DNA of 64,000 nucleotides from Schaalia sp. 19OD2882 (GTDB taxonomy: Bacteria; Actinomycetota; Actinomycetes; Actinomycetales; Actinomycetaceae), in the NCBI RefSeq assembly GCF_018986735.1, contig NZ_CP065521.1, positions 186,001 through 250,000 on the forward strand, given 5' to 3'. Of the stretch, positions 56,741 through 64,000 are shown piece after piece. A model generated the notes under the pieces. That model searched no databases. It saw only the letters and a list, made by a program, of their open reading frames with translations, and had not been told where the DNA came from. The translations under genes and the position numbers were made by a program. Within the stretch, counting starts at the first letter, position 1. Each line of letters opens with the position of its first letter.

Positions 56741-57430
56741 TCAGGACGGGATCGACAAACGGTAGCCCCGCCCTCGCACCGACTGGACGACACCCGGATC
56801 CATCCCCGCGCGCTCCAACTGGCGGCGCAGGCGGTACACGGTCGACTTGATCATGTCGTGGGCGCCGGCGGCGTCACTGGTCGCCCACGCCTCGTTGAGC
56901 AGGTCCCGCCACGCCACGTCGGCGCCCGCATGGGCCGCCAGCACGGTGAGCACCCGCAGTTCGGTCGGGCTCAGGGAGATCGCGGCCCCCCGCCATGTGG
57001 CCCGTTGCATCTCGCTGTCGATGCGCAGATCCCCCAGGGACAGCGACCGGTGTTCCTCCGCCGGCAGCGTGCGGCGCACCACCGCCTGGGCGCGCAGGGC
57101 CACCTCGCGCGGGCTGAAGGGTTTGGTCACGTAGTCGTCGGCTCCCGCCTCCAGGCCCGCGATCCGGTCCTCCTCGTCGCCCAGTGCGGTCAGCAGGATG
57201 ATCGGCACATGCGAACCCGCCCCGCGGATGCGTCGGGTCAGGTCGATCCCCGACCCCGTTGGCGTCATGACGTCCAGGATGACCAGGTCGACCCGGTGTG
57301 CGCGCATGTAGTCCCAGGCCCGGGCGGTGTTCGGGGCGGTCGCACACGTGAAGCCCTGGGTCTCCAGGGCGAAGGAGATGATCGAGAGCATCTGCGGTTC
57401 ATCGTCGACGGCCAACGCGTGCGGACTCAT
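56741..57430 (-). CDS. OmpR-family response regulator of the transport locus
   Basis: 229 residues. The receiver domain has DDE (Asp9/Asp10), the phospho-acceptor Asp53 in VILDVMTPTG, and Lys in VTKPFSP. The winged-helix domain is seen in LSPTELRVLTVLAAHAGADVAWRDLLNEAW and VRGRGYRL. Its ATG at 57430 overlaps the kinase stop by 4 nt. It is the gene before the OPA transporter and is the natural candidate for its activator, as UhpA and PgtA are for uhpT and pgtP (those belong to other regulator families). Confidence 0.92.
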   Translation of the reverse strand: MSPHALAVDDEPQMLSIISFALETQGFTCATAPNTARAWDYMRAHRVDLVILDVMTPTGSGIDLTRRIRGAGSHVPIILLTALGDEEDRIAGLEAGADDYVTKPFSPREVALRAQAVVRRTLPAEEHRSLSLGDLRIDSEMQRATWRGAAISLSPTELRVLTVLAAHAGADVAWRDLLNEAWATSDAAGAHDMIKSTVYRLRRQLERAGMDPGVVQSVRGRGYRLSIPS

Positions 57431-58215
57431 TGCCCTCCTCCCGGCAGGACCACATGGACGACGGTACCGCGTTCGGGCAAGGAGTCGACCAGGATTCGGC
57501 CTCCGTGGGCCTTGACGATCCGTTGGGAGACCATCAGGCCGATGCCGGAGCCCCCCTGATGGGTGGAGCCGGTCTCGAAGGGGGCGAAGATCGCCTGCTG
57601 TTCGTCCTCGGGGATGCCGGAGCCGCGGTCCTCGACGGTGATCTGGGCGCCGCCGTCCTCAGTGCCGCTGACCGAGACGGTGACAGTCGTGTCGGGGTGG
57701 GCGTGGCGCAACGCGTTGTTCATGAGGTTCCACACGACCTGGCGCAGCATGGGCGCATTCGCACGGATCGCCAGCACTCCGCCGGTGGCGTCGACGTGGA
57801 TGGGGGTGGCGGTGATGCGGCGCATCTCGCGGGCGGTGGTGGCGACGATGTCCCGCACGTCGACCACTTCGGTGACCAGGGAGCCGGCGGTGGAGAGTTT
57901 GAGGTCGGTGATGATCGACTCGGTGAGGTCGATGACCTGCTGGGTGTTCTGCGTGATCGTGTGGACGAAGTGGGACTGCTGGTCGTTGAGGTCGCCCGCC
58001 AGGCCTTCTTCGAGCAGCTCACCGGCGCCCCGGATCAGGGCCAGCGGGGTGCGGATCTCGTGGGCGATGACGGCCGGGCGGTTCGTGTGCACTCGCAGTT
58101 CTTCCTCGGCCGCACGGCGCGCCCGCTCACTGCGGCGCAGGCGCAGCCAGGTCGCCCACAGGGCCAGTGCCAGGACCACGGCGAAGGACCACCCGGCGAT
58201 TGCTGGTGGGCTCAT
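57427..58215 (-). CDS. Short histidine kinase without extracytoplasmic sensor domain
   Basis: 262 residues from ATG 58215. Only one membrane helix is present (~residues 7-24), leaving almost nothing outside the membrane. A short coiled segment leads to HisKA with His52 in AHEIRTPLALI, then an ATPase domain with NLMNNALRHAH, DRGSGIP and GSGIGLMVS. No PAS, GAF or HAMP domain is visible. Because it cannot sense a ligand by itself in an obvious way, input through a partner such as the OPA transporter or the membrane-bound binding protein is inferred. Confidence 0.9.
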   Translation of the reverse strand: MSPPAIAGWSFAVVLALALWATWLRLRRSERARRAAEEELRVHTNRPAVIAHEIRTPLALIRGAGELLEEGLAGDLNDQQSHFVHTITQNTQQVIDLTESIITDLKLSTAGSLVTEVVDVRDIVATTAREMRRITATPIHVDATGGVLAIRANAPMLRQVVWNLMNNALRHAHPDTTVTVSVSGTEDGGAQITVEDRGSGIPEDEQQAIFAPFETGSTHQGGSGIGLMVSQRIVKAHGGRILVDSLPERGTVVHVVLPGGGQ

Positions 58216-58279
58216 CGTCGGGTGGTCCTTTTCGTGTCCGGTGCGTCCGGTGCGTCAGCGGGTTTCCGGGGTTGTGGCG

Positions 58280-58645
58280 TCAGCCCTCGGAGGCGGAGGC
58301 CATCTCGGCGCGGACCTTGTCCATGTCGAGTTCACGGATCTGTTTGACGAGGTCCTCCAGGGCGGGGCCGGGCAGGGCACCGGACTGGCGGAAGACGGCG
58401 ATGCCGTCACGGAAGGCCATGATCGTGGGGATCGAGGAGATCTGCGCTGCCATGGCCAGCTGCTGCTCGGCGTCGGTGTCGATCTTGCCGAAGACAATGT
58501 CGGGGTGCTTCTCGGAGGCGTCCTCGAAGACCGGGGCGAAGCCGCGGCAGGGCCCGCACCAGGTGGCCCAGAAGTCCACCAGGACGATGGAGTTCTCGGT
58601 GACGGTCTTCTCGAAGTTCTCGTTGGTCAGGGCGACGGTTGCCAT
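58280..58645 (-). CDS. trxA: Thioredoxin
   Basis: 121 residues from ATG 58645. The redox motif WCGPC (Cys30 and Cys33) lies in DFWATWCGPCRGFAP, and the cis-Pro is in SSIPTIM. The protein is a soluble, cytosolic disulphide reductase, slightly longer than E. coli Trx because of an acidic/Ala tail. The start was chosen because the family N-terminus ATVALTNENFE begins there and GAGGAAA is upstream; the frame continues upstream without homology. It lies 64 nt before the kinase on the same strand and may be co-transcribed with the locus downstream by chance. Confidence 0.93.
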   Translation of the reverse strand: MATVALTNENFEKTVTENSIVLVDFWATWCGPCRGFAPVFEDASEKHPDIVFGKIDTDAEQQLAMAAQISSIPTIMAFRDGIAVFRQSGALPGPALEDLVKQIRELDMDKVRAEMASASEG

Positions 58646-58772
58646 GGATCGTTTCCTCGGATCGGGGTTCGGGGCTCTGTCCTTCGTGTCAACGACGGCC
58701 TCAAGGATCCTATTCCGTGTTCGCCGGCCGCACGAGTGGAAGGTTGGGTCCGGGCCGGTCCAGTGGCCGTGG

Positions 58773-59477
58773 TCAGTGCCGTACCGGGCAGCGCAGGAAG
58801 GCGCTGGAGCGGGAGCCGCTCGCGTGGGGTTGCGTGGGGGCGAGGGCGTCGTCCTCGTCCGTGGGTGCGGGTACGGGGACGAGGTCGGGGCTGACTCCCA
58901 GTGCGCGAAGCACGAAGGTTTCGACTGTGGCGATGCGCGCGGCCCGGGCCTTGCGTTCGGCGGGCAGGTGTTGGCCGGCAAGGGTGGAGTGGATGAGGGC
59001 GACGAGCAGCGCCGGGTCCTGGGTGGGGATGACCTGCGTCGACATGGCCTCTTCGAGGATGTCTCGGAGGATCTGGCCGACGATGTCGGCGTGCTCGTGC
59101 AGTTGTTCGGAGTTCGTGGCCGACATCTGCGAGCGCAGGTTGATGCCGGAGGCCAGGTGGAACTTGTCGGTGAGCTCCAGGTGGGAGTGCAGGTAGATGC
59201 GCAGTTTGGCGACCGGGTCGTCCTGGTCCGCCAGGGCTTGGCGCAGGTGGGTGGCGAATTCGGAGGTGGTCTGGCGCATGAAGGCCAGCAGCAGGACTTC
59301 CTTGTCCGCGAAGTGGTTGTAGACCGCGGTGCGTCCCACGCCGGCGCGGCGGGCGATCTGGGACATGGTGATGGTGTCGAAGCTCTGTTGGGACATGAGC
59401 TCGCTCAGGGCGTCGAACAGGCGCGTCTTGGTGAGTTCACGGTGGTCGCTCAGGGTGGTCCCGATGATCTTCGGCAT
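58773..59477 (-). CDS. TetR-family transcriptional regulator
   Basis: 234 residues from ATG 59477 (a longer start at 59504 is possible). The N-terminal helix-turn-helix reads TITMSQIARRAGVGRTAVYNHFADKEVLLLAF, with the residues typical of TetR. The ligand-binding half is alpha-helical and unassigned. Upstream, TCTG-A-CAGA (59487-59495) is a short palindrome that might be an autoregulatory site. The target is unknown; the MacAB-like efflux genes at 60370 are nearby and are a reasonable candidate, though not adjacent. Confidence 0.9.
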   Translation of the reverse strand: MPKIIGTTLSDHRELTKTRLFDALSELMSQQSFDTITMSQIARRAGVGRTAVYNHFADKEVLLLAFMRQTTSEFATHLRQALADQDDPVAKLRIYLHSHLELTDKFHLASGINLRSQMSATNSEQLHEHADIVGQILRDILEEAMSTQVIPTQDPALLVALIHSTLAGQHLPAERKARAARIATVETFVLRALGVSPDLVPVPAPTDEDDALAPTQPHASGSRSSAFLRCPVRH

Positions 59478-59545
59478 GGGGACATTCTGACAGATGTGGC
59501 CCACCTGTCGTCACGCGGCCCATTGTTCCGGGCGGCCGCCGAATC

Positions 59546-59983
59546 TCATGGAAAGGGGAGGAGGGTGCGGCATGCGGTGGAGACTGCTTCGGCGATCGGC
59601 AGGTCGAGAGCCAGCCAAGGCAGGGAGTCGACTTCGCCGATGGGCACCCACCGCAGTTCCACATGGTCCTTGCCCGCGCGCGGGGCGGGGGAATCGGGGG
59701 CCACCTCGGCCAACCACACACCCATCCGGCGCCCCTGGAGGATCGGCCACCACTGCCCGTCCGGCCCCGGCACCTGCGCACCCAGCACGAGGTCGCAGCC
59801 CAGTTCCTCCCGAATCTCCCGAACCAAGGCCGCCACGGGGGCCTCGCCCTCCTCGACCTTGCCGCCGGGCAATTCGAACTGGCCACGCAGGGCCTGCGGA
59901 TGGGCCCGCGCCGCGCAGAGCAGCCGGGTCGGGCGTGCAAGGGAATCGAGGATCGCGGCAGCGACGACAGGGCGTGGGCTCAC
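59546..59983 (-). CDS. NUDIX hydrolase (MutT-like)
   Basis: 145 residues from GTG 59983. The Nudix box GGKVEEGEAPVAALVREIREELG (~residues 40-62) matches GX5EX7REUXEEXGU, binding the metal that hydrolyses nucleoside diphosphates linked to another group. LLCAARAHPQALRGQFELPGG resembles MutT/8-oxo-dGTPase-type proteins, so sanitation of oxidised nucleotides is plausible. A purine run lies directly against the start, so translation may be leaderless or weak. It is 69 nt from the TetR gene and 82 nt from tRNA-Gly, all on the minus strand. Confidence 0.9.
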   Translation of the reverse strand: MSPRPVVAAAILDSLARPTRLLCAARAHPQALRGQFELPGGKVEEGEAPVAALVREIREELGCDLVLGAQVPGPDGQWWPILQGRRMGVWLAEVAPDSPAPRAGKDHVELRWVPIGEVDSLPWLALDLPIAEAVSTACRTLLPFP

Positions 59984-60064
59984 TCCCCCGATCCTACGCG
60001 TGGCATGTGGGAAGGCCTCCGCCGTCGCGTGGCGACGGCCCTTGGGGCGGAAGTGGACTCTCTG

Positions 60065-60135
60065 AGCGGGCGACGGGAGTCGAACCCGCCTCTGAAGCTT
60101 GGGAAGCTTCCATTCTACCGATGAACTACGCCCGC
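60065..60135 (-). tRNA. tRNA-Gly (CCC)
   Basis: A 71-nt tRNA on the minus strand. The acceptor stem is GCGGGCG pairing with CGCCCGC plus discriminator T. The anticodon arm GAAGC-TTCCCAA-GCTTC gives anticodon CCC. The T arm is GGCGGGTTCGACTCCCGTC. CCA is not encoded. Confidence 0.95.
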
Positions 60136-60141
60136 AGGCCT

Positions 60142-60186
60142 CCCGCTGACGGGATACGCCGACCATGATAGCGGCATGTCAGCGGG
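60142..60186. repeat. 9-bp inverted repeat upstream of tRNA-Gly
   Basis: CCCGCTGAC (60142-60150) and GTCAGCGGG (60178-60186) are exact inverse copies 27 nt apart and bracket TATCAT (minus strand, 60169-60164), a possible -10 of the tRNA promoter. A further 7-bp hairpin, CGCCGGC-GAGA-GCCGGCG, lies at 60219-60236. Confidence 0.4.
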
Positions 60187-60269
60187 GACGTCCACGCGAA
60201 GCGTCGGAGCCCCCGGGTCGCCGGCGAGAGCCGGCGGGGACGCCCCTGAGGCGCCCCTGATTTGACCCT

Positions 60270-60293
60270 GAATTCATTGTTGGAATTCGTTCC
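60270..60293 (+). promoter_or_regulatory. Palindromes upstream of the MacAB-like operon
   Basis: GAATTC occurs at 60270-60275 and 60283-60288, 7 nt apart, making a larger inverted repeat. The overlapping GGAA-TTCG-TTCC (60282-60293) is also symmetrical. TAGCGT at 60311-60316 may be the -10. A dimeric regulator could bind here; the nearby TetR protein is one candidate. Confidence 0.35.
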
Positions 60294-60369
60294 CGACAGT
60301 GGTGCTGGGCTAGCGTGATCGAGTCAACGTTGCTCAGAGACCCCAAACCGTGAAGTTGAGGAGTTGCAG

Positions 60370-61470
60370 ATGGCCGCTCAGCCGGGCAGGTTCGGCACAG
60401 TGATGTCGATCGTGAAGACCCTGATCTGGGTGGTGATTGCCATCGCCCTGGTGAAGTTCGCGTTCTTCCCCGCCCAGATGCAGGAGAGCGCACAGTCCCT
60501 GGACCCGTCGGCGAATTTCGGGGAGCTGACGATCACCCCGGAGAAGGGCGACATCACGAACACCTTGAAACTCCAGGGGACCATCGAAGCCGACGCAGCA
60601 ACCACCGCGCGCGCCACTCTGGACGGCGAGGTGACTGTCGTCCACGTCTCCGATGGCGCAGTGGTGGCTGAGGGGGATCCGTTGTTGGAGATCCGCAAGG
60701 CGATCCAGCCCGAGCCTTCCCGTGAGGTCAACCAGTCCGGCGAACCCATCCAGACCACCCCGGAGCCGACCTACCGTTACGACACGATCTACGCGCCCAG
60801 CGCCGGCACCTTGCGCATGAGCGCCCTGACGGGCCAGCACTTCTCGATCGGTGACACGGTCGCCACGGTGCAGCCCCCGACCTTCTCGGCCGTGGCGCCA
60901 TTGAGCGCCGACCAGCTGTACCGCATCCAGTCGGCGCCCGAAACGGCGACGATCACCATCAAGAACGGGCCGGCTCCTTTCCAGTGCACAGGCGTCAAGT
61001 TGGGGACCCCCAAGGCCAACGGCGACAACCAGCAGGCCCGGCAGCCCCAGCAGCCGCAGGCCCCTGCCGAGTCCACGGACTCCACCGGCGTGAAGGCCAC
61101 GTGTGCGATCCCGGCGGAGCAGAAGGTCTTCCCCGGCCTGCAGGTCAGCGTCGAACTGGTTGCAGGCAGTGCCAAAGACGTCCTCACCTTGCCGATCAGC
61201 GCCGTCGAGGGCCGCTTCCAGACGGGCTTCGTCTACAAGCCGGGTGAGAACGGCGCCGAGCCGACGAAGGTCCCGGTCAAGTTGGGCCTGACCGACGGCA
61301 AACGCGTCCAGATCGCCGAGGGCCTGGCGGAGACCGACGAGGTCCTGGAGTTCGTGCCGAACCAGAAGCAGGAAGAGCTGGACAAGCAGCGCGGCGTGAC
61401 CGGGGGCGAGGGTGGAGGCACCCCTGTCGAGGGTGAACCCTTCGGCGGCGCGAGCGAGGGTCAGGGCTGA
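60370..61470 (+). CDS. MacA-like periplasmic adaptor (membrane fusion) protein
   Basis: 366 residues from ATG 60370 (GAGGAG 6 nt upstream). An N-terminal membrane helix (IVKTLIWVVIAIALVKFAFF) is followed by the lipoyl/barrel-sandwich halves: KGDITNTLKLQGTIEADAATTARATLDGEVTVVHVSDGAVVAEGDPL and later IYAPSAGTLRMSALTGQHFSIGDTV. A Gln/Pro-rich insert (~218-240) precedes a beta-barrel part (VFPGLQVSVELVAGSAKDVLTLPISAVEG) typical of RND/ABC adaptors. In Gram-positive bacteria such proteins serve three-gene FtsX-type ABC systems for peptide or antibiotic efflux. It ends 3 nt before the ATPase gene. Confidence 0.9.
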   Translation: MAAQPGRFGTVMSIVKTLIWVVIAIALVKFAFFPAQMQESAQSLDPSANFGELTITPEKGDITNTLKLQGTIEADAATTARATLDGEVTVVHVSDGAVVAEGDPLLEIRKAIQPEPSREVNQSGEPIQTTPEPTYRYDTIYAPSAGTLRMSALTGQHFSIGDTVATVQPPTFSAVAPLSADQLYRIQSAPETATITIKNGPAPFQCTGVKLGTPKANGDNQQARQPQQPQAPAESTDSTGVKATCAIPAEQKVFPGLQVSVELVAGSAKDVLTLPISAVEGRFQTGFVYKPGENGAEPTKVPVKLGLTDGKRVQIAEGLAETDEVLEFVPNQKQEELDKQRGVTGGEGGGTPVEGEPFGGASEGQG

Positions 61471-61473
61471 TCG

Positions 61474-62442
61474 ATGTCCTACGTGGAACTTGCGGGGATC
61501 ACGCGCTCCGTGGTCCTGCCCGACGGGTCCGACCTGCACATCCTTCGTGGGGTCGACCTGACGGTGGATGCGGGTGAGAGAGTGTCGATCGTCGGCCGAT
61601 CCGGTACGGGAAAGTCGACGCTGCTCAACATCATCGGAATGCTCGACAAGCCGAATTCCGGTTCGTACACGATCAACGGGCGTGACGCCGTGCGCTTGGG
61701 CGAGGGCCGCCGCGCCCGACTGCGGGGCGACACCTTCGGCTTCGTCTTCCAGCAGTTCAACATCTTCGCTGCGCGTACGGCGCTGGAGAATGTCGAAGTG
61801 CCTCTGCTCTACTCGATGGGCACGATGTTCTGGCGCCGTCGAGAGCTCTGTGCGGAGATGCTGGAGCGAGTGGGGCTGGGGGACCGCCTGGACTCCTACC
61901 CGGGCCAGATGTCCGGCGGTGAGCAGCAGCGAATCGCCATCGCCCGCGCCCTGGTGCGTCAGCCGAAGGTGATTCTCGCCGACGAGCCGACCGGCGCCCT
62001 CGACCCGAACACGGGCTCGGTCATCATGGAGCTGCTGGAGACGGTGGCGCAGGAGAACAATGCGGCGCTCATCACCATCACCCACGATCTCAACGTGGCC
62101 GCGCGCGCGGACCGCGTCATGCAGCTGGGGGAGGGGCGGCTGCACCTCTTGAGCGACGTGTCCTCGCTTCTGCACTTCTCGGGTGGGGCCGCAGAGACTT
62201 CCGACGGCGTCCTTCCCGGGCCGCCTCCCGCGCCCGTGGTGGACCGGGGACCCGGCCAGGGTGCCGGTGCCGACGAGGGCGGGGCCGCCTCGCCCGACGG
62301 GCAGGGCCAGGGTCCCGCTGCGCCCTCGGGGCGGGTGGCGATCACCCCGCCGAAGACCGGCCCACACGAGGGTGCGGCCGACGACCCCCACACGACTGTG
62401 CCCAGGTCATCCGGGCGTGCGAACCACGGAGGTGCCCAGTGA
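61474..62442 (+). CDS. MacB-type ABC transporter ATPase
   Basis: 322 residues from ATG 61474. Walker A is GRSGTGKST (~residues 42-50), Q-loop is FVFQQFNIF, the signature is MSGGEQQR, Walker B is VILADEPTGALD, and the H-loop is in ITHDLNVAA. This is the LolD/MacB class that energises FtsX-type permeases. The last ~90 residues form an unusual Gly/Pro/Ala-rich tail without homology. It overlaps the permease start by 4 nt (GTGA at 62439). Confidence 0.93.
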   Translation: MSYVELAGITRSVVLPDGSDLHILRGVDLTVDAGERVSIVGRSGTGKSTLLNIIGMLDKPNSGSYTINGRDAVRLGEGRRARLRGDTFGFVFQQFNIFAARTALENVEVPLLYSMGTMFWRRRELCAEMLERVGLGDRLDSYPGQMSGGEQQRIAIARALVRQPKVILADEPTGALDPNTGSVIMELLETVAQENNAALITITHDLNVAARADRVMQLGEGRLHLLSDVSSLLHFSGGAAETSDGVLPGPPPAPVVDRGPGQGAGADEGGAASPDGQGQGPAAPSGRVAITPPKTGPHEGAADDPHTTVPRSSGRANHGGAQ

Positions 62443-63842
62443 TCGTCCTCAACATGATCCTCGGTCCCCTCGTCGAAGCCTGGGGCGAGGTCAAGGTCCA
62501 GAAGACCCGCGTCATCCTGTCCTTGGTCGGCGTGGTCGCGGCGGTGGCCGCGCTCTCGGTGGTCATGGCGCTGGGCGACCTCATGGTCCAGTCGCAAAAG
62601 GAGATCCTGGAGGCCTACAGCGGTCGCCAGGTGACTTTGCACCTCGTACCGCAAAAGGTCGCCGCCGACGGCGACGCCGAGTCACCGGAGCAGACCAATG
62701 TCCAGGACAGAATCACCCAGGACTTCATCGACTCGGTGGCGGGAGGCACGCAGAACTCGCAGGGCGACACGGACACGTCGAGTGCGCTCTCGACGGCGGA
62801 CACCGGCAAGATCAACGATCCGGTGGGTCCGGCGATGCGTCAGGTGGCTGAGCGCTTCAAGATCCCCTACTGGTCCCGCAAGGTGCAGGGCCGTCTGGAG
62901 TTCCGCGAACTCAAGCAGGTCGAGGCGACCGGCATGTTCCGCGACAAGCCGGTGCCCACACCCATTTGGGGATTCCAGCAGCCGACGGTTTCCGCAGTGG
63001 ATCCGGACTACAACGTGATCTTCCGTCTGCGTCTGTTGGCGGGCCGTTGGCTGCAGCCCTCGGACTCCCTGCCGCGTCTGACCCCGATCGTCATCAACGA
63101 GAACCTGTGGAAGCAATTCGGAAGCCCTGAGCTGGACAACGGTAGGCCGTGGGTCCTCACCGCAAATGACGACACGCAGTTGACCTACCGGGTGGTGGGC
63201 GTGGTGAAGTCCTCCTCGGAGTGGGAGGCTCCGGAGATCTACCTTCCCTACGAGGCGTGGCAGGTCATCAAGCCGAGCACCGACCAAGCCTACCCCGAGA
63301 TGCTCGTGTGGAGCGGCCCGGACCAGGCCGACAGGGCCCGCTCGACCCTGCCGAAGGCGCTGGCCTCGGTCCTCGGTGAGGGGTGGACGGTCAGCGGAGA
63401 CGGCGGCCAGGCGGGGGGCAGCAGTGATGAGGAGCAACTGGCCGGCTTCCGCATGGTTGTCAGCGTCATCGGCGGGATCGTCATCCTGCTGGGCGCCATG
63501 GGCCTGCTCAATGTCGCCATCGTCACGGTGCGTCAGCGGATCCGTGAGATCGGCATCCGCCGCGCCATGGGCGCCTCCGCGTTGCGCGTCTTCTTCGCGG
63601 TGTTCATGGAGTCGGTGGTTGCGACCTTCGTGGCGGGCATCATGGGTGTGGGCGTCGGCGCGGTGGCGCTGCGTTACATCCCGATCGAGTACTTGGGCAT
63701 CTACTTGCAGGACGTGCCGGCATTCCCGATGTCGGCGGCCGTCATGGGGCTCGGGATCGCGGTGTCGGTGGGCGCCTTGTGCGGCATCATCCCGGCTCTT
63801 GCCGCCGTCAGGATCCGCCCGATCGAGGCGATCCGTTCCTGA
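62439..63842 (+). CDS. MacB/FtsX-type ABC permease
   Basis: 467 residues from GTG 62439 (GGAGG upstream). One helix at ~25-45 is followed by a large extracytoplasmic MacB-PCD-like domain (~50-335). Three C-terminal helices (VSVIGGIVILLGAMGLLNVAIV, FMESVVATFVAGIMGVGVGAVAL and the last near AVMGLGIAVSVGALCGIIPAL) enclose RQRIREIGIRRAMGASALRVF, the cytoplasmic loop of FtsX permeases. With the adaptor and ATPase it forms a tripartite exporter-like system or mechanotransducing complex. The substrate is unknown; antimicrobial peptides are one possibility. Confidence 0.93.
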   Translation: MIVLNMILGPLVEAWGEVKVQKTRVILSLVGVVAAVAALSVVMALGDLMVQSQKEILEAYSGRQVTLHLVPQKVAADGDAESPEQTNVQDRITQDFIDSVAGGTQNSQGDTDTSSALSTADTGKINDPVGPAMRQVAERFKIPYWSRKVQGRLEFRELKQVEATGMFRDKPVPTPIWGFQQPTVSAVDPDYNVIFRLRLLAGRWLQPSDSLPRLTPIVINENLWKQFGSPELDNGRPWVLTANDDTQLTYRVVGVVKSSSEWEAPEIYLPYEAWQVIKPSTDQAYPEMLVWSGPDQADRARSTLPKALASVLGEGWTVSGDGGQAGGSSDEEQLAGFRMVVSVIGGIVILLGAMGLLNVAIVTVRQRIREIGIRRAMGASALRVFFAVFMESVVATFVAGIMGVGVGAVALRYIPIEYLGIYLQDVPAFPMSAAVMGLGIAVSVGALCGIIPALAAVRIRPIEAIRS

Positions 63843-63860
63843 ATCCATGCCCGGGGCCGG

Positions 63861-64000
63861 TCAGGTGGACACCACTTGGCCGGCCTCCAGGCGCACCAGG
63901 ACGTCGCATTGGGCGGCCTCCTGCGGGTAGTGGGTGGTCACGAGGATCCCGACTCCGCGGGCCGCGCTTCGCCGCAGTTCCTTCCACAGGTGCGCGCGTG
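63861..64000 (-). CDS. ABC transporter ATPase, C-terminal fragment at the window edge
   Basis: The stop is TGA at 63863-63861, and the frame is open to the right edge (45 codons). The visible end reads ARGVGILVTTHYPQEAAQCD and then VLVRLEAGQVVST, where TTHYPQEA is the H-loop region of ABC ATPases. It is convergent with the MacB-like permease, 19 nt apart. The N-terminal two thirds lie outside, so the subfamily cannot be fixed. Confidence 0.75.
   Translation of the reverse strand, partial: RAHLWKELRRSAARGVGILVTTHYPQEAAQCDVLVRLEAGQVVST

Noticed and set aside
60334..62391. 685-codon antisense frame over the MacA/MacB-like genes
   Set aside because: It has no recognisable domain and covers two coupled genes with clear motifs.

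Overview
The window reads as a chromosome segment of a high-GC Gram-positive actinobacterium, most likely of the family Actinomycetaceae (Actinomyces/Schaalia type). The reasons are the very GC-rich sequence, many GTG starts with 4-nt start/stop overlaps, LPXTG surface proteins built from SdrD B-like repeats, a Tad-like locus in the order usual for actinobacteria (HAD hydrolase, ssd, tadA, tadBC, pilin-like genes, large helicase), and an anaerobic ribonucleotide reductase. No phage, insertion sequence, CRISPR array or plasmid function was seen.

Layout. 1-3770: two minus-strand membrane proteins, the first cut by the left edge. 3855-10567: a helical protein with a Fic-N-like stretch, a divergent HAD phosphatase, and a tightly coupled Tad/Flp-like operon (ssd, tadA, a fused tadBC, a DUF4244 pilin-like protein, two TadE-like proteins) closed by a strong hairpin. 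10751-14426: an overlapping minus-strand operon of two YbjN-domain proteins and a DUF1998/MrfA-type helicase. 14781-18999: a PAP2 phosphatase, then nrdDG behind a promoter overlapped by paired NrdR boxes. 19117-23949: an LRV-like membrane protein, a LytR_C protein, a uracil/xanthine permease, a small membrane protein, and a class I glutamine amidotransferase homologue that has lost its catalytic Cys and His. 24059-36948: tRNA-Ser, three large LPXTG adhesins, and the SRP RNA gene between the second and third. 37071-51338: a CPA1 antiporter, dnaX, recR, a two-component system, an ABC importer of the DUF534 (Trp/Tyr-type) class, and ask and asd for aspartate-family amino acids. 51386-58215: a candidate organophosphate-uptake locus made of an ABC ATPase, a fused substrate-binding protein/permease, an OPA-type transporter and a two-component system whose kinase has no sensor domain. 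58280-64000: thioredoxin, a TetR regulator, a NUDIX hydrolase, tRNA-Gly, a MacAB-like three-gene ABC system, and the tail of a further ABC ATPase.

How parts work together. nrdD and nrdG form a reductase/activase pair for oxygen-free dNTP synthesis, apparently repressed by NrdR (nrdR itself is not in this window). The tad genes should assemble a small pilus or secretion filament. The three adhesins are paralogous: signal peptide, MSCRAMM-like N-terminal domain, DUF5979-like domain, SdrD B-like stalk and LPVTG anchor. They need a sortase encoded elsewhere. They interrupt what is usually a compact actinobacterial housekeeping block (tRNA-Ser, ffs, dnaX, recR, ask, asd). The most unusual part is the transport/signalling locus at 51-58 kb, where one polypeptide carries both the solute-binding domain and the double permease.
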